From: Hyaloraphidium curvatum
Taxonomy: Eukaryota; Monoblepharomycota; Hyaloraphidiomycetes; Hyaloraphidiales; Hyaloraphidiaceae
Reading direction: 5' to 3'
DNA: 64,000 nt
Assembly: GCA_025558095.1 (NCBI GenBank)
Contig: JAIVFI010000011.1
Coordinates: 248,001 to 312,000, forward strand
In this document: positions 33,848-44,000 of the stretch, one piece after another
Layout: every line of letters begins with the position of its first letter
How positions within the stretch are numbered: the first letter of the stretch is position 1
The notes under the pieces: model-generated
Database searches by the model: none
Told to the model about the DNA's origin: nothing
Seen by the model: the letters and a program-made list of their open reading frames with translations, nothing else
Position numbers and translations under genes: made by a program

Positions 33848-36787
33848 TCAAAGTTCCGCGCCCTCTTCCAGGGACTTGAGCTCCTCCTCCAGCACACTCA
33901 TCCTCTGCTCAAAGATTTCAACGTCCCAGTCCGCCTGCGACAGCTCGAAGCGCGACTGCCGTAGCCTCTCTTCCGCCTGCAGAACCTGGTTCAGCAGGCG
34001 GTGGTATTGGGTATTCAATTGCACCAGCTGCAGCGGGGCAGTCAGCACGGGCGATCGATCGCCACGAGTAGCAGGTCCCACCTCGGCCTCCTCTTTGTGC
34101 GCCCACGACGGGAAGTACACGTCCCGCACGAGCCTCTCCAGATCCTTGATGTTGGACGGCGGGGGAGGCAGGGGGAACGGGGGCAGGATGCCGCGCGGCG
34201 GGCCCTGGGGCGGGGGCCGCACGGGGGGCCCCGACGGCGTGCCGGGCCTGGCGCCGGCAAACTGCTGCGCTCCGGGGAACGCGGTGCCGGCGCTGCGCGG
34301 GGTCGGCGACGGCCTCGCTTCCTCCTCCGCGGGGGTATTGTTCTGCGGCGTCGGGATCCGGAGGGGGGCGGGGTTCGTGGGGTTCGGAGGGGGCGGTTGC
34401 TGGGGCGGCGGAGGGAGGGATTGCGACTGCGGGGCCGGGGGCACGGCCTGCGGCGGCGGCCGTTCCGGTAGCGGCGCCGACACCGTCTGCGCCGGTGCGG
34501 GCTTGCCGGCCATACGAAACACGCTGTTGTACGGCTGGTCCTTTGCCGCGCCGGAAAGCTCGATGGGCACGAAACCCCCTGACGATCCGCGTCCGGAATC
34601 GGCGACGGGCGCGGGAAGCGCCCCCGATCGGCGGCCGTAGTAGTCCGGGGCCGTCGTGGGCCTCCATCCCTCCTTGGGCCTCTCGGGCGCCTCGGCATCC
34701 TGCATCACAACGTCCTCGTGCGGCCTCGGCGGCGGCGGCGGCTCGCGCGGGAGCGGGGCCGGGGCGTCGAAAGGTCGTGCGGGGGGAGAGGTCAGCGGAC
34801 CGTCGCGGGGCGGGCCGTCGCGCGGCGGCGCGTCGCGGTGGTGCCGATCGTAGCCCGGTCCCGGGAAGAACGGCGGGCCGCGACCGGGTCCGTTGGGACC
34901 GTAGCCGAAATCGCCCCTGGGAGGGAACTCCCGCTCGCCGCCCGGTGGCGGGCCGCGGAAGGGATACTCCCGGTCGGGAGGCGGGTAGAATCCTTCTCGC
35001 GGGGGATAGCCGCCCATCCGGCCGCGGTCGCCCGGGAAACCGGGGCGATCGGGGTAGAAGGGCCGCGGGGGAAACTCCCGGTCGCGCTCGTCCCTGAACT
35101 CGCGGCTTTCCGGGGCCCGTTCGCGCGGATCCCGCTCGCGCTCCCACTCGCCGCGCCCGGGAGGGCGTTGCGGATACCCTCCCGGATACGGTTCTCGCGG
35201 GCGATCGCGCTCGCCCGGGGGCCTCTCGCGGTCCGGCCTGGCTTCCCACTCGCGGCCCCGCTCCCCGTCTCTGCTCGAACCTGCGCCTTTGTAGTAGTAG
35301 TCGAAGTAGTACTCGTACCGCCTGCGGTACTCGGGGTCTTCGCGGCTGCTGCAACTCTCGAGGGCGTACACGTCGGCCCAGTGCGCAGCGTAGCGCTCGC
35401 GCTCCGGGTCGCGCCGTTCCCTTTCGCGCGACGACGGAACATCGCGTTCCCGGGAAGGCAGCGTGTCCGGCCTCGGCGGCCCGGCCCAGTCCCTCTCCCG
35501 GGGTCGCTCCTTGTCCCACGCACCGGGCTCGTCGCGATCCCGCGCGCGCTCGCCGTCGAACCTGCCTTCCTCCCTCGACGACGATCCCGGAGCACGGTAG
35601 TCCCTCGCGTCGTCCTTGTGCGGCGGGGTGCGGCGGACGTCGGGAGGCGTGCGGCGGGCGTCGGGCTGCGGTTCGTCCCTGGGCGGTTCGCGCGGCCTGT
35701 CCCTCTCCCTGTCGCGATCTCGGACGGCACTCCAGTCCTTTGGCCTCTCTGGCGGCACCTCGTCTCGCAGAGGCGGCGCGAGCCGCGGTTCGCGGCTCGG
35801 CGGTTCCGCGGGAAGTTCGGTGCTCGCGCTCTTTGCCGGCGTCGCCTCGGGGCGGCGCTGCTGGAAGGGCAGCGGCCTCCGCGGGCGACCTTCGTCGTCG
35901 TCGTTGCCGAGAGGAATCATGTTTGCACCCGTGACCTTGCGCGCCTGGTTGCCGCCGCCGCGCTTGCCGCCTCGGGCTTGCCCGCCGGGGGACCTGCCAA
36001 AGTCGGGCTGCGCAGCGTTCTGCTTCTTCTGGCCCCCATCGGACACCTTGGGCCGCGGAGGAAGCTGGTTGTTGGCGTCGCCCTGGGATCCCTGCTGGTT
36101 CTGCGACCCGCCCTGCTGCTGGCGCCTGTTCTCGCCCTTGCGGCCGCCTCCCCTGCCCGGCGTCCCCGCGTTTTCGGATCCCGGCGGACGGTACGAGTCG
36201 CTGTCGAAGGGTCTGCGTCCGCGTTCGCCCTTGCCCTCTGGCGAGGGGCGGTGGCGGCCCCGCGGCGATGCGCTACGTCCTGAGCGGGGTTGGCGGCCCC
36301 CGCGGTCGCTTGCGCGGCCGCCGCGCGCTGCTTTCTCGCCCGACGGCGGCGACGGGTCAGACTCGTCGCCGATCTCGCCCTCCTCCGGCTCGGTCTCGTC
36401 GTTTGCGGCCGGGGCGTCGGCCTCGGCGGCCGGCAGCCCGTTCGGCGCATCGGGGCCGCCCGCGCCGCCCGCGCCTTCTTCAGCCGGCCCGGGGCCCGCG
36501 ACGTCCGCGGCATTCAGCTCCGCGTCCGCGCCGCCCGCGCCCGCCGTGCCCGCGTCGCCCGCAGCGCGCGGCGATCCGAGCGACGCGTCGGCCGGCCTCC
36601 CGCCCGGCTCCCCCGCCGCGCCCGCGTCCCCTCCCGGCGCCCCCGCGGGCGCCGCCGCGTCGATCATCTGCGCGTCGCCATCGGCCGGCCGGTGCGGCTG
36701 CGCGGCGTCGGCGCCGTCCGCCGGCTCCTCCTGCGAAAGGTCAGGACTCCTCCGTGGGGCGCGCCCCGGCCCGCCGCCCACCTCCAT
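33848..36787 (-). CDS. Low-complexity Arg/Pro/Glu/Asp-rich protein, possibly RNA-associated
   Basis: An uninterrupted frame of about 979 residues starting at the ATG at 36785-36787. The first 250 residues are Ala/Gly/Asp-rich. The centre is dense in RERDRPREPPRDE-like and RGG/FPPR-type segments with many Tyr (a 'REFPPRGDFGYGPNGPGRG' stretch), followed by Pro-rich sequence. The last 110 residues are ordered: IKDLERLVRDVYFPSWAHKE, then QLNTQYHRLLNQVLQAEERL and a terminal coiled coil (EIFEQRMSVLEEELKSLEE). Such composition is common in RNA-processing and condensate-forming proteins. No catalytic domain was recognised, so a molecular role cannot be assigned. Confidence 0.62.
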   Translation of the reverse strand: MEVGGGPGRAPRRSPDLSQEEPADGADAAQPHRPADGDAQMIDAAAPAGAPGGDAGAAGEPGGRPADASLGSPRAAGDAGTAGAGGADAELNAADVAGPGPAEEGAGGAGGPDAPNGLPAAEADAPAANDETEPEEGEIGDESDPSPPSGEKAARGGRASDRGGRQPRSGRSASPRGRHRPSPEGKGERGRRPFDSDSYRPPGSENAGTPGRGGGRKGENRRQQQGGSQNQQGSQGDANNQLPPRPKVSDGGQKKQNAAQPDFGRSPGGQARGGKRGGGNQARKVTGANMIPLGNDDDEGRPRRPLPFQQRRPEATPAKSASTELPAEPPSREPRLAPPLRDEVPPERPKDWSAVRDRDRERDRPREPPRDEPQPDARRTPPDVRRTPPHKDDARDYRAPGSSSREEGRFDGERARDRDEPGAWDKERPRERDWAGPPRPDTLPSRERDVPSSRERERRDPERERYAAHWADVYALESCSSREDPEYRRRYEYYFDYYYKGAGSSRDGERGREWEARPDRERPPGERDRPREPYPGGYPQRPPGRGEWERERDPRERAPESREFRDERDREFPPRPFYPDRPGFPGDRGRMGGYPPREGFYPPPDREYPFRGPPPGGEREFPPRGDFGYGPNGPGRGPPFFPGPGYDRHHRDAPPRDGPPRDGPLTSPPARPFDAPAPLPREPPPPPRPHEDVVMQDAEAPERPKEGWRPTTAPDYYGRRSGALPAPVADSGRGSSGGFVPIELSGAAKDQPYNSVFRMAGKPAPAQTVSAPLPERPPPQAVPPAPQSQSLPPPPQQPPPPNPTNPAPLRIPTPQNNTPAEEEARPSPTPRSAGTAFPGAQQFAGARPGTPSGPPVRPPPQGPPRGILPPFPLPPPPSNIKDLERLVRDVYFPSWAHKEEAEVGPATRGDRSPVLTAPLQLVQLNTQYHRLLNQVLQAEERLRQSRFELSQADWDVEIFEQRMSVLEEELKSLEEGAEL

Positions 36788-37049
36788 TGCCTCCGCGCGA
36801 CGCCGCGGTCCTTACGCTCTATTCCCCGATCCTGAACGGCCCGCGAATCGGGTCGCCATCGGGCCCTCGCCGTTTTCTGTCGGCCTGTCAAAGCCGTTGG
36901 TGCGCGGATTTCCTGCACAATAAACGTCAAACCGTAGTTTCACACACAGGAGTCGCCGCGTGCGAATTTGCAACCGCTAGAGCACAGTCTCCATCGCAAA
37001 AGGCGCGTGGTGCCTCCTGCGTCGCATCGGGGAACGGCACGGCCAAAAC

Positions 37050-38080
37050 ATGCTTCTGAGCGGGCCAGAAACCGCGGTTCGGCTCAAGCAGACCGGCAAG
37101 CTTGGCCCGGACGAGATTGCTGCTGTACTCGCAATTCACCGAACGACGTATTTCCGTTGGATCCGCCGATGTGGGGCTCAGACCGTTCCGGACCATCCCC
37201 GCAAGGCCTTCCGCAAGGTGTCCGAGGAAATGGTCCGGCACGTAGTTGACGAGGCCAAAGCTCGCGTCCGCGTGACGCAAAGGGAGCTCGCTGCTGACCT
37301 GGCGGAAAAGTTTGGCGTTTTGGTGTCGCAGCAGCATATCTCGCGGCTGCTGAAGGCCAACAGGGTCACGAGGAAGAAGCTCACCATTAAGAGCGCCGAA
37401 GCCCTGAAACAACCCGAGCGGCACCGCATGTTCCACGAGAGGGTCACTTCCTTTGATTTGGGGCGCCTAGGTGCCTTGGACGAGTCCTCATTCCAACTCA
37501 ACGATCCGGGGCGCTTCGGCTACTCGGAGAAGGGGACTCCCGCCGTCGTATACCTGCCAGGGAACCGGGGCCCCAAGGTGACCCTTTGCCTCGCCATCTC
37601 ACCCACTTCGCGACCCGGTAATCACACTGGAAACGTGATCTCGTACCAGATCTACAGCGGCAACATGAACACCGAGAGGTTCTGTGCTTTTCTCAAGACT
37701 ATTCGCGCCGGGGCTTGTGGGTCCGAGTCCCTGGGCGTTATCCTGGACAATGCGGGTTTCCACGGCTCTCCTCTGCGGGCAAGGAAGACCACGGACGGCA
37801 CGGCAATAATAAAGAACCTCTCGGGCAAGTCGTTCCTTGCGGTCCAGGCCGTAGCAAAGGCCAACAATCTGAGCCTCATCTACCTGCGACCGAGATCGCC
37901 GGAATTTAACCCGACCGAGTACGTGTTTGCCACGATCAAGAACCTCGTGAGGCGGGACTGCCCCAGGACGGTGCCGGATCTCGTCCGGTCCATCGAGAGG
38001 GCCATTCAAATCGTCGGCCACGGCGATCTGATGGCGACGTTCCGGCACTGCTTGAAGCTAAGCGAGGCTGAGTTTGTGCG
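37050..38080 (+). other. DDE transposase domain within the fusion gene
   Basis: About 340 residues. A homeodomain-like HTH (AVRLKQTGKLGPDEIAAVLA) is followed by a second DNA-binding helix set (VTQRELAADLAEKFGVLVSQ). The RNase-H-fold acidic triad maps to codons at 37479, 37746 and 37917. The spacing between the second Asp and the Glu is about 56 residues, longer than the usual 34-36 of the superfamily, because of an insert rich in Lys and Gly before the last motif. The triad is intact on sequence, so catalysis is possible. Confidence 0.8.
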
Positions 38081-41000
38081 CATCGCGGAATCCGCGTCCG
38101 CCGGCAAATGTGTGGCGCGGAAGGTCACACTACAAGGTCAGATCTCTGCCTTTGCTTCTCCGGCTCCTCAGACGTGCCCTTCCGCGATGGAGGGCGCAGC
38201 AGCGACCCAGACCGAAGCAAACGCGGCCGAGCGGCTCGCTGAAGAGGTGGACTGCCATGACGGTTGCGCATCGGGCATGCAGACCGCGCTGACTCACGAC
38301 AACGCCCACTCCGAGCAGGCTCGCAACCTCGGCGTCGCCCACATCAACCCGCACCAAAAGCACACTTTGCTGACCCTGAGGGAAGTTCTCCACGTCGATG
38401 GTTCGGCGAGGGAATTCTTTGGGCCGTGGAACGACTTCACGGACTCCGCTCAAAGGACCGCGGGCTTCGACGCTGCGGACGTCCTCGGGGGCCTCTCCAA
38501 CCTCGGTGAAGCTCCTTTTGAGTTCATCTGTCAGCGGGTGGCATCGGGTCGGGGGTACAAGCTGGAGCGCGAGCTTTTCGTCGCGCGCCTCCGGAACATC
38601 GTCGCCCGGCGGCGCCGGGTCGCCCCCAGTCTGATCGGACCAGACGCACCGGCACCTCCCTTTTTCCGCCCCGCGGACGATGGCGCGGATCTGGGACCGC
38701 CGTCAGCCCCCGACGTCTCCATCTCCCAGCTGGATAACCTCGCCCGCTATGCCGACGTCCCACCGGAACTTAACGTCTCGTTCAAGAAAGCCAGCCGCGC
38801 CGCGTTGAAACAGCTGTTTCCGCTCTCAGCCCTTGCAAACGACACCGTGCTGGACGAGAGGTTCGCCATCCTCCTATCGGGCCTTGTACGAAACGGTCGT
38901 GGACCAGAATGGCTACGTGCGCTCGCTGTTTCTCTCTGGGGACAGCTCGGCCCGGCCGGGAGGGCACGCATGGACAGCTTCGAAACATCCGAGACAGCAC
39001 GTCGTGCTCTGCATTATGTTCACCAGCCCATTTCGAAGGTCTGTCGGTTGGAGTACCTCGAACGCGCGGCTTCGACCGAGTCTTTGCCAAGGAACCTTAG
39101 GCAGATACTGGAGGAAGCGTGCCGCACGCTGAAGGACCAGCAGGGCCGCTCGCTTTTTGATGCGTCGCCCGGCCTGGAGTACTTCCTTGCTTCGCTCTCC
39201 CTCCCGCAGCGATGCAAGATAGTCATGGCGGCGCGTTTGCCGGATAGTGTGGCGAGTCGCAATGCGGAAGGGCGCAAGAGATTCTTCGATTGGGCGGTGT
39301 GGAACCCGATGGCGGCCAACGAGGAGGCCCTCGCCATCGAGAATCCGGGTTCCGTTCCCGTGCTGGTGTGCAATCTCCTGTCGAGCAGCCCCGCAATCCC
39401 AAACTGATTTTTGCCCCGGCAGCTGCTTTCGTTCCCGGGCCTTTTCCAGATGAGCCCGGGCGTACCTGGACTGGATGCAGAGGGCGATAAGCTGCTGGCA
39501 ACCCTGTTCCTGAAGGCGGAGCAGCTCGGGTGGGAACACTCTTCCATGGTGACGCTGCGGCTGATGGAGTCGGGGCCCAAGATGCGCGATTTTACCCTGG
39601 ACTTGTGCGGTATGCCCGCGCTGGTGCGCGGTAGCAACCCCGAAGCACGGCAGGAGGCCGCGCGCACCGCGCTCGACGCCAAGCTCCACTTCCTCGCGGA
39701 ATCCGTTGGACTGCTGGACTTCGGCCGTATCCAGAAGCGGGATTGTCCGCTCTGTTCCTTCAGTGTGCAGGTGGAAGGCGAAGTCCCGGCGAAGGCTGGG
39801 CGGCGGCGCAAGGTCGCGGCGTCGGGGATGGTGGCTGACGGAGCTGCGCGGGAGCGTGTCTATGACGCCGAGCTTCGGCTCCTCCACCACGTCAAGGGTG
39901 CGCACCTCACCTGCAGAGCGTGCCCGGGGAAGGGACATCAGTTCGACCTCGAGAGTGAGTTCCGGCAGCATGTCGAGGAGAACCACCGTGGGGCGTGAGT
40001 TGCACCGCGCTTTCCATGCATGCCTGGGACCGATGCGAAGCTGACCGCCGCCGCGGACAGTTTGGTCGCCCCAAGGAATCTCACCACGTCGTTCGGCCAG
40101 TTCATTGCCAACGCACACTACATTGTCCCGTTCGCGTCGACAAACCTCAAAGCCAACATTCCTACGGGCCTCGGCGGCTCGTCCTGCCCTTTCTGTTTCG
40201 CCGGTGGCGGGAGGCACCGGCAGGAGTGCTCTCCGAAGCGGCGGTGGGTCGCGCTCAACGGCTTCCTCGCACTTGGCGACCCCCAGCACGAGCGATACAA
40301 GACGATGACGGAGCTGGCCGTCGAGTGGTTCCCGGCGGCCGAGGTGTGCCACCCATGGGCGCGGGGCCCGTACGAGCAAGTCGGGCCCCTCATCACCAAG
40401 GCCTGCACCCTCGCCGCCATCTTGTTCAAGATCATCTGGACCAAGATCTTGTTGCAGATCCACAACAAAGAGCTCCCGGACCAAGACGGATCCGTCACGC
40501 AGGACATGCTCGCCAGCTTTCCCCCGTCTTACGTCGCAAAGATTGCCATCCACGCCGTGCTTGGTGCCGGCCAGATGTCCGCCGCTGTTGGAACCCGCCG
40601 CGCGGGAAAGCAGAAGTCGGCCGGGCTCGGTGCTGGGGCGAGATACTCGGGCCATTCGGGTGCGCCAGGAGTGGAGCAGCTTGTGGACGGCGGTCCGGAC
40701 CTCGGAGCCAACGACGACGATCGAGACGAGGTGCTCGAGGACGTTGACTTCGAGGACGATGACGACGCGATGGCCGAGGACCAGGCCGGCGCCAAGATCT
40801 TGGCCGACTTCTTGCACGGCGAGCTGGATCAGATTGAGGACGAGGACTTGGTTACGGCTGAGGACACCCCCGATCTCTCGCAGGTTGCTGATCAGGGCGC
40901 ACCGTCCGTTCTCACCGTCGCGGAGCACAACGCAGCGGCAAAGCTTGTCCGCAAGGCGGCCGTTGCTGCGTTTGCAGAGGCGCGGGAACTTGTGGGCGAG

Positions 41001-44000
41001 ACGTACGAAAAGCTCAGGCCGCTTTTCGTGCAGGGACCTTTGCTCCGCTATGCCGAGCAGGTCGCTTTCAACCGAGCTCGAAGCGTGCCGCAGCGGCTGC
41101 TGACTGCGCTCAAGGTTCTCATCCGTCGCTTCCTACGCGGGGAGGTGAACGCGGGCGTCGGCCGGAGGCGGATTGGCCCAATCCTCAGCTACGCTCTGGC
41201 AAAGCTCGGATATGGGGACGACGACTTCTCCAATTTCCCGTTCGAAAGCGCATTTGGCTGTGGTCTTGCCGAGGCCACGGAGCTCAGGGTCGGGCTGGGG
41301 AGGCTTTTCCGGCCGTTCAGAGGCTTGCAGCTGAACCGGATCGTTGACCTCCGGGATTCAAAACAGAAGCCGCCGGTGCCGGCAACCGTTTCGCAGCGGA
41401 GGGTTATCGCTCGGGTCCTGCAGGACAAGCAGGCGGGCAACCCCGTGGCGGCCGCGGTGCGAACCGTGAACCTGCCGAAGGGCAAGCCGCGCGGAAAGGT
41501 CGACGCGGAAACGGAGGCGGTGCGCAGCTACCTCCAGAACATTTGGGAGACGCTGCCGCGGGCCTCACCTGCGGAGAAGGCTGACTTGCGAAAGGTGGAG
41601 CTGCAGGAGCTGAGGGACTGGGTGGTTGCAAACCGTCTACAGCTTCGGAGCATCCCCTTCCGCTACCCGGCCGTGACCACGGCAACGATTCGGTCGACAG
41701 AGCAGAAACCCAAGTTCTGGGTCCCCGAGCACGCCGAGGACATGAACGAGGCGGCGGCGGCGGCATTGGTGGGGCAGAACCGGCCCCACTGGGAAAGCGA
41801 GAAGCTTCTGGTGGCGCGGATGAGCGAGTATGACCTCGACAAGTGTCGTTCATCCACGAACCCCGCGGACGAAGCCTTCGGCTTCCAGATGTGCTTCATC
41901 GCCCTGCACGAGCTCGAAAAGCAGGACGAGGCGCTGAAGAAGAGGGCCGCGTCCGCGGCTGCTGCACTGCCGGAACCTGGAACGGCGCGGAGGACGAGCA
42001 CCGCCAGGGACCCCGATTCAACCCCAACTTTCCCAACCATTTCAACTGCTCCGGTCAAGGACAGGGAGGCTTCGAACAAGACCAGGAGGGCCCGCAACAC
42101 GTGGCGGCCGCACCGCGTCGAGAAGCGGCATTACAGCAAGAATGGCTCCCCGAAGCGATGGCACGGGTTCGTCGTGAGCTTCCGTAAGCGCCGACCGCAG
42201 CCGGGGCCCGAGGGACTCGCCAAGAAGGAGACCATGGAGACGAAGCGGCGGGAGCGCAAGGCGGCCGCCGCCGCCGCGATGGCGGGGCTTGGCGCCGCCC
42301 AGACCGGCAAGGAAAAGGCAGCCTCGTGGGCGCGGCGGAAGCTTCGGGCTGCGGTCGCCGAAATCAGCTTGTCCCCCGTGACCGTCTACATCTCGGCCTC
42401 GGATCTGCCCGAGTTTTTGTCCAAGCTGGGCGTGGAGGTCGCGCCTGGCATCGACACCTCGCGCGTTGACTCGGACTACCTATTGGGCCACCTGCTCAAC
42501 GGCGGCAACCAACTCGTCAACGAGGACCGGCTCTTCCGCCTCCGTCAGCAGGGCAAAGTCTCGGCAAGGGGCCATGCCGCCGCCACGCAGCCCATCTATC
42601 GTCGCACCGCGGACGTTCTGAGGTACTCCGGCGTCCGGGGCATCTATCATTGCGGCAGCACCCTGGGCATTCTTAACGAAGAAGTCTCCTTCGTGGAAAA
42701 GGTCTCGTTCCAGCAGTCGCAGCAGCAGGAGCGGCAAAACACGACACAGGACGTCGAGCCGCCAAAGCGCGCAGCGCATTCGCCAGCAGCCGCGCCGGCT
42801 CCTCCTGTTCAAACTCGGCCCACCGTCTCCGTTCCCGCCGCAGCTCATGTGCCCGCCGGTCTTGCTGCTTTCGAAGTGGATGTTTCGTTCCCTCGCGATG
42901 TTCCGATGGATCCCTACCCGCCGCTCTACACCGGTCCATGGCTGCCAAACGGCGATCCGGACCCGCCGTGCGACATGGCTGTCTTCGATGGTGGGCATTT
43001 TGCTCAGTGACGCACGGGTTCGGAGGCTGATCGGATCCTCACTTTTCCAGGCCAGAATCGGATTTGGCATGGGGGCATGGTCTACTACCTGCAGGCGACG
43101 GCCCAAGGGGACGAATCGGTCCCGATGGATTGGGAGCCCTCTTATTGTGCCAGCAGCAACCTTAACTTCACCACCATGCCTTCCGAGCCTCCGGCGGACT
43201 GCGGCATCCCCGCCGCGGTCCCGCCGGAACCCCCGCCCTTTTTCTCCTTCGTCGAACCACCAGCCTCGACTTCTCTCCCTGCCTCCATTCCCCCGGAACC
43301 GCCCCCGCATTGGGTGCACGACCCGTGCTCGTGCTGTCAAGATGCCGCCTGCAAGGCCGTGGACTGTGCGCCCAACGTGTTCGCGCCCCTGAGCTCGGGG
43401 CACAACGACCCTCCCTGCGCGACTGTCTCGCCCGGTGACTCGGTGCCCGAGACTTCTGTGCATCCATGCGCGGCCCTTCCTTTCCCCGACTTCTCGCCGC
43501 CACTTCCTTCCCCCTTCCTTTCTTGCTTCCCTCCCGAAGTCGTCGTTTGCGCGGTCGAACCGTCGCCGCCGACGGTAACGGTCGAGGGCAAGTTCGCTGC
43601 CCCCGTACCTCCTCAGCTGGCCCCGACCCCGGTTCCGCTCCCGCCGCGTTCTGCCGAGCCGTTGCCGCGGCCCCCGGTCGACTTCAAGACTGGCATTCCC
43701 GTCTACTACCTCAGCCGCCCTGACCATGTGTCCGTGCTGGCACCCAATCTCCTGCACATGCCGACGCAGGCGGAAATGTTCGAGCGGGCCGAGCGCGGCG
43801 AGCCAGTGGAGGGCGGGGTCGTCGACGTGGATCCGAATCGCTGGTTTCTGGCTGTTGCCAACCGCCGCGTCGACGTGCGGCTCGTTGCCAAGAGCCTGAA
43901 CCCCGGGCCGAACGGACGCTACGACTTCGCCAACAGTCATCTGCCGGGGACAACGGAGCGCATCACCGTGACCAATGCCGACGGCACCAAGTCGCACTAC

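Noticed and set aside
34718-36923. Large plus-strand frames opposite the low-complexity Arg/Pro-rich gene
   Set aside because: Both strands are open because of extreme GC; the minus frame has an ATG and a structured, coiled-coil C-terminus, the plus frames do not.
36788-37049. Possible terminal inverted repeat matching the right flank of the Fanzor gene
   Set aside because: Short matches (such as agtttc) were found, but none extended or sat next to a TA duplication.
37050-39407. Stand-alone 785-residue transposase gene ending at 39407
   Set aside because: Possible, but removing 39366-39422 as an intron keeps phase into a downstream segment that lacks its own ATG, so the spliced fusion was preferred; the unspliced end remains the main alternative.
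40020-43010. Independent 996-residue gene starting with the ATG at 40020
   Set aside because: That ATG falls inside a GTGAGT...CAG interval (39995-40060) whose removal joins the zinc-finger segment in phase, and the frame's end at 43010 lies in another intron.
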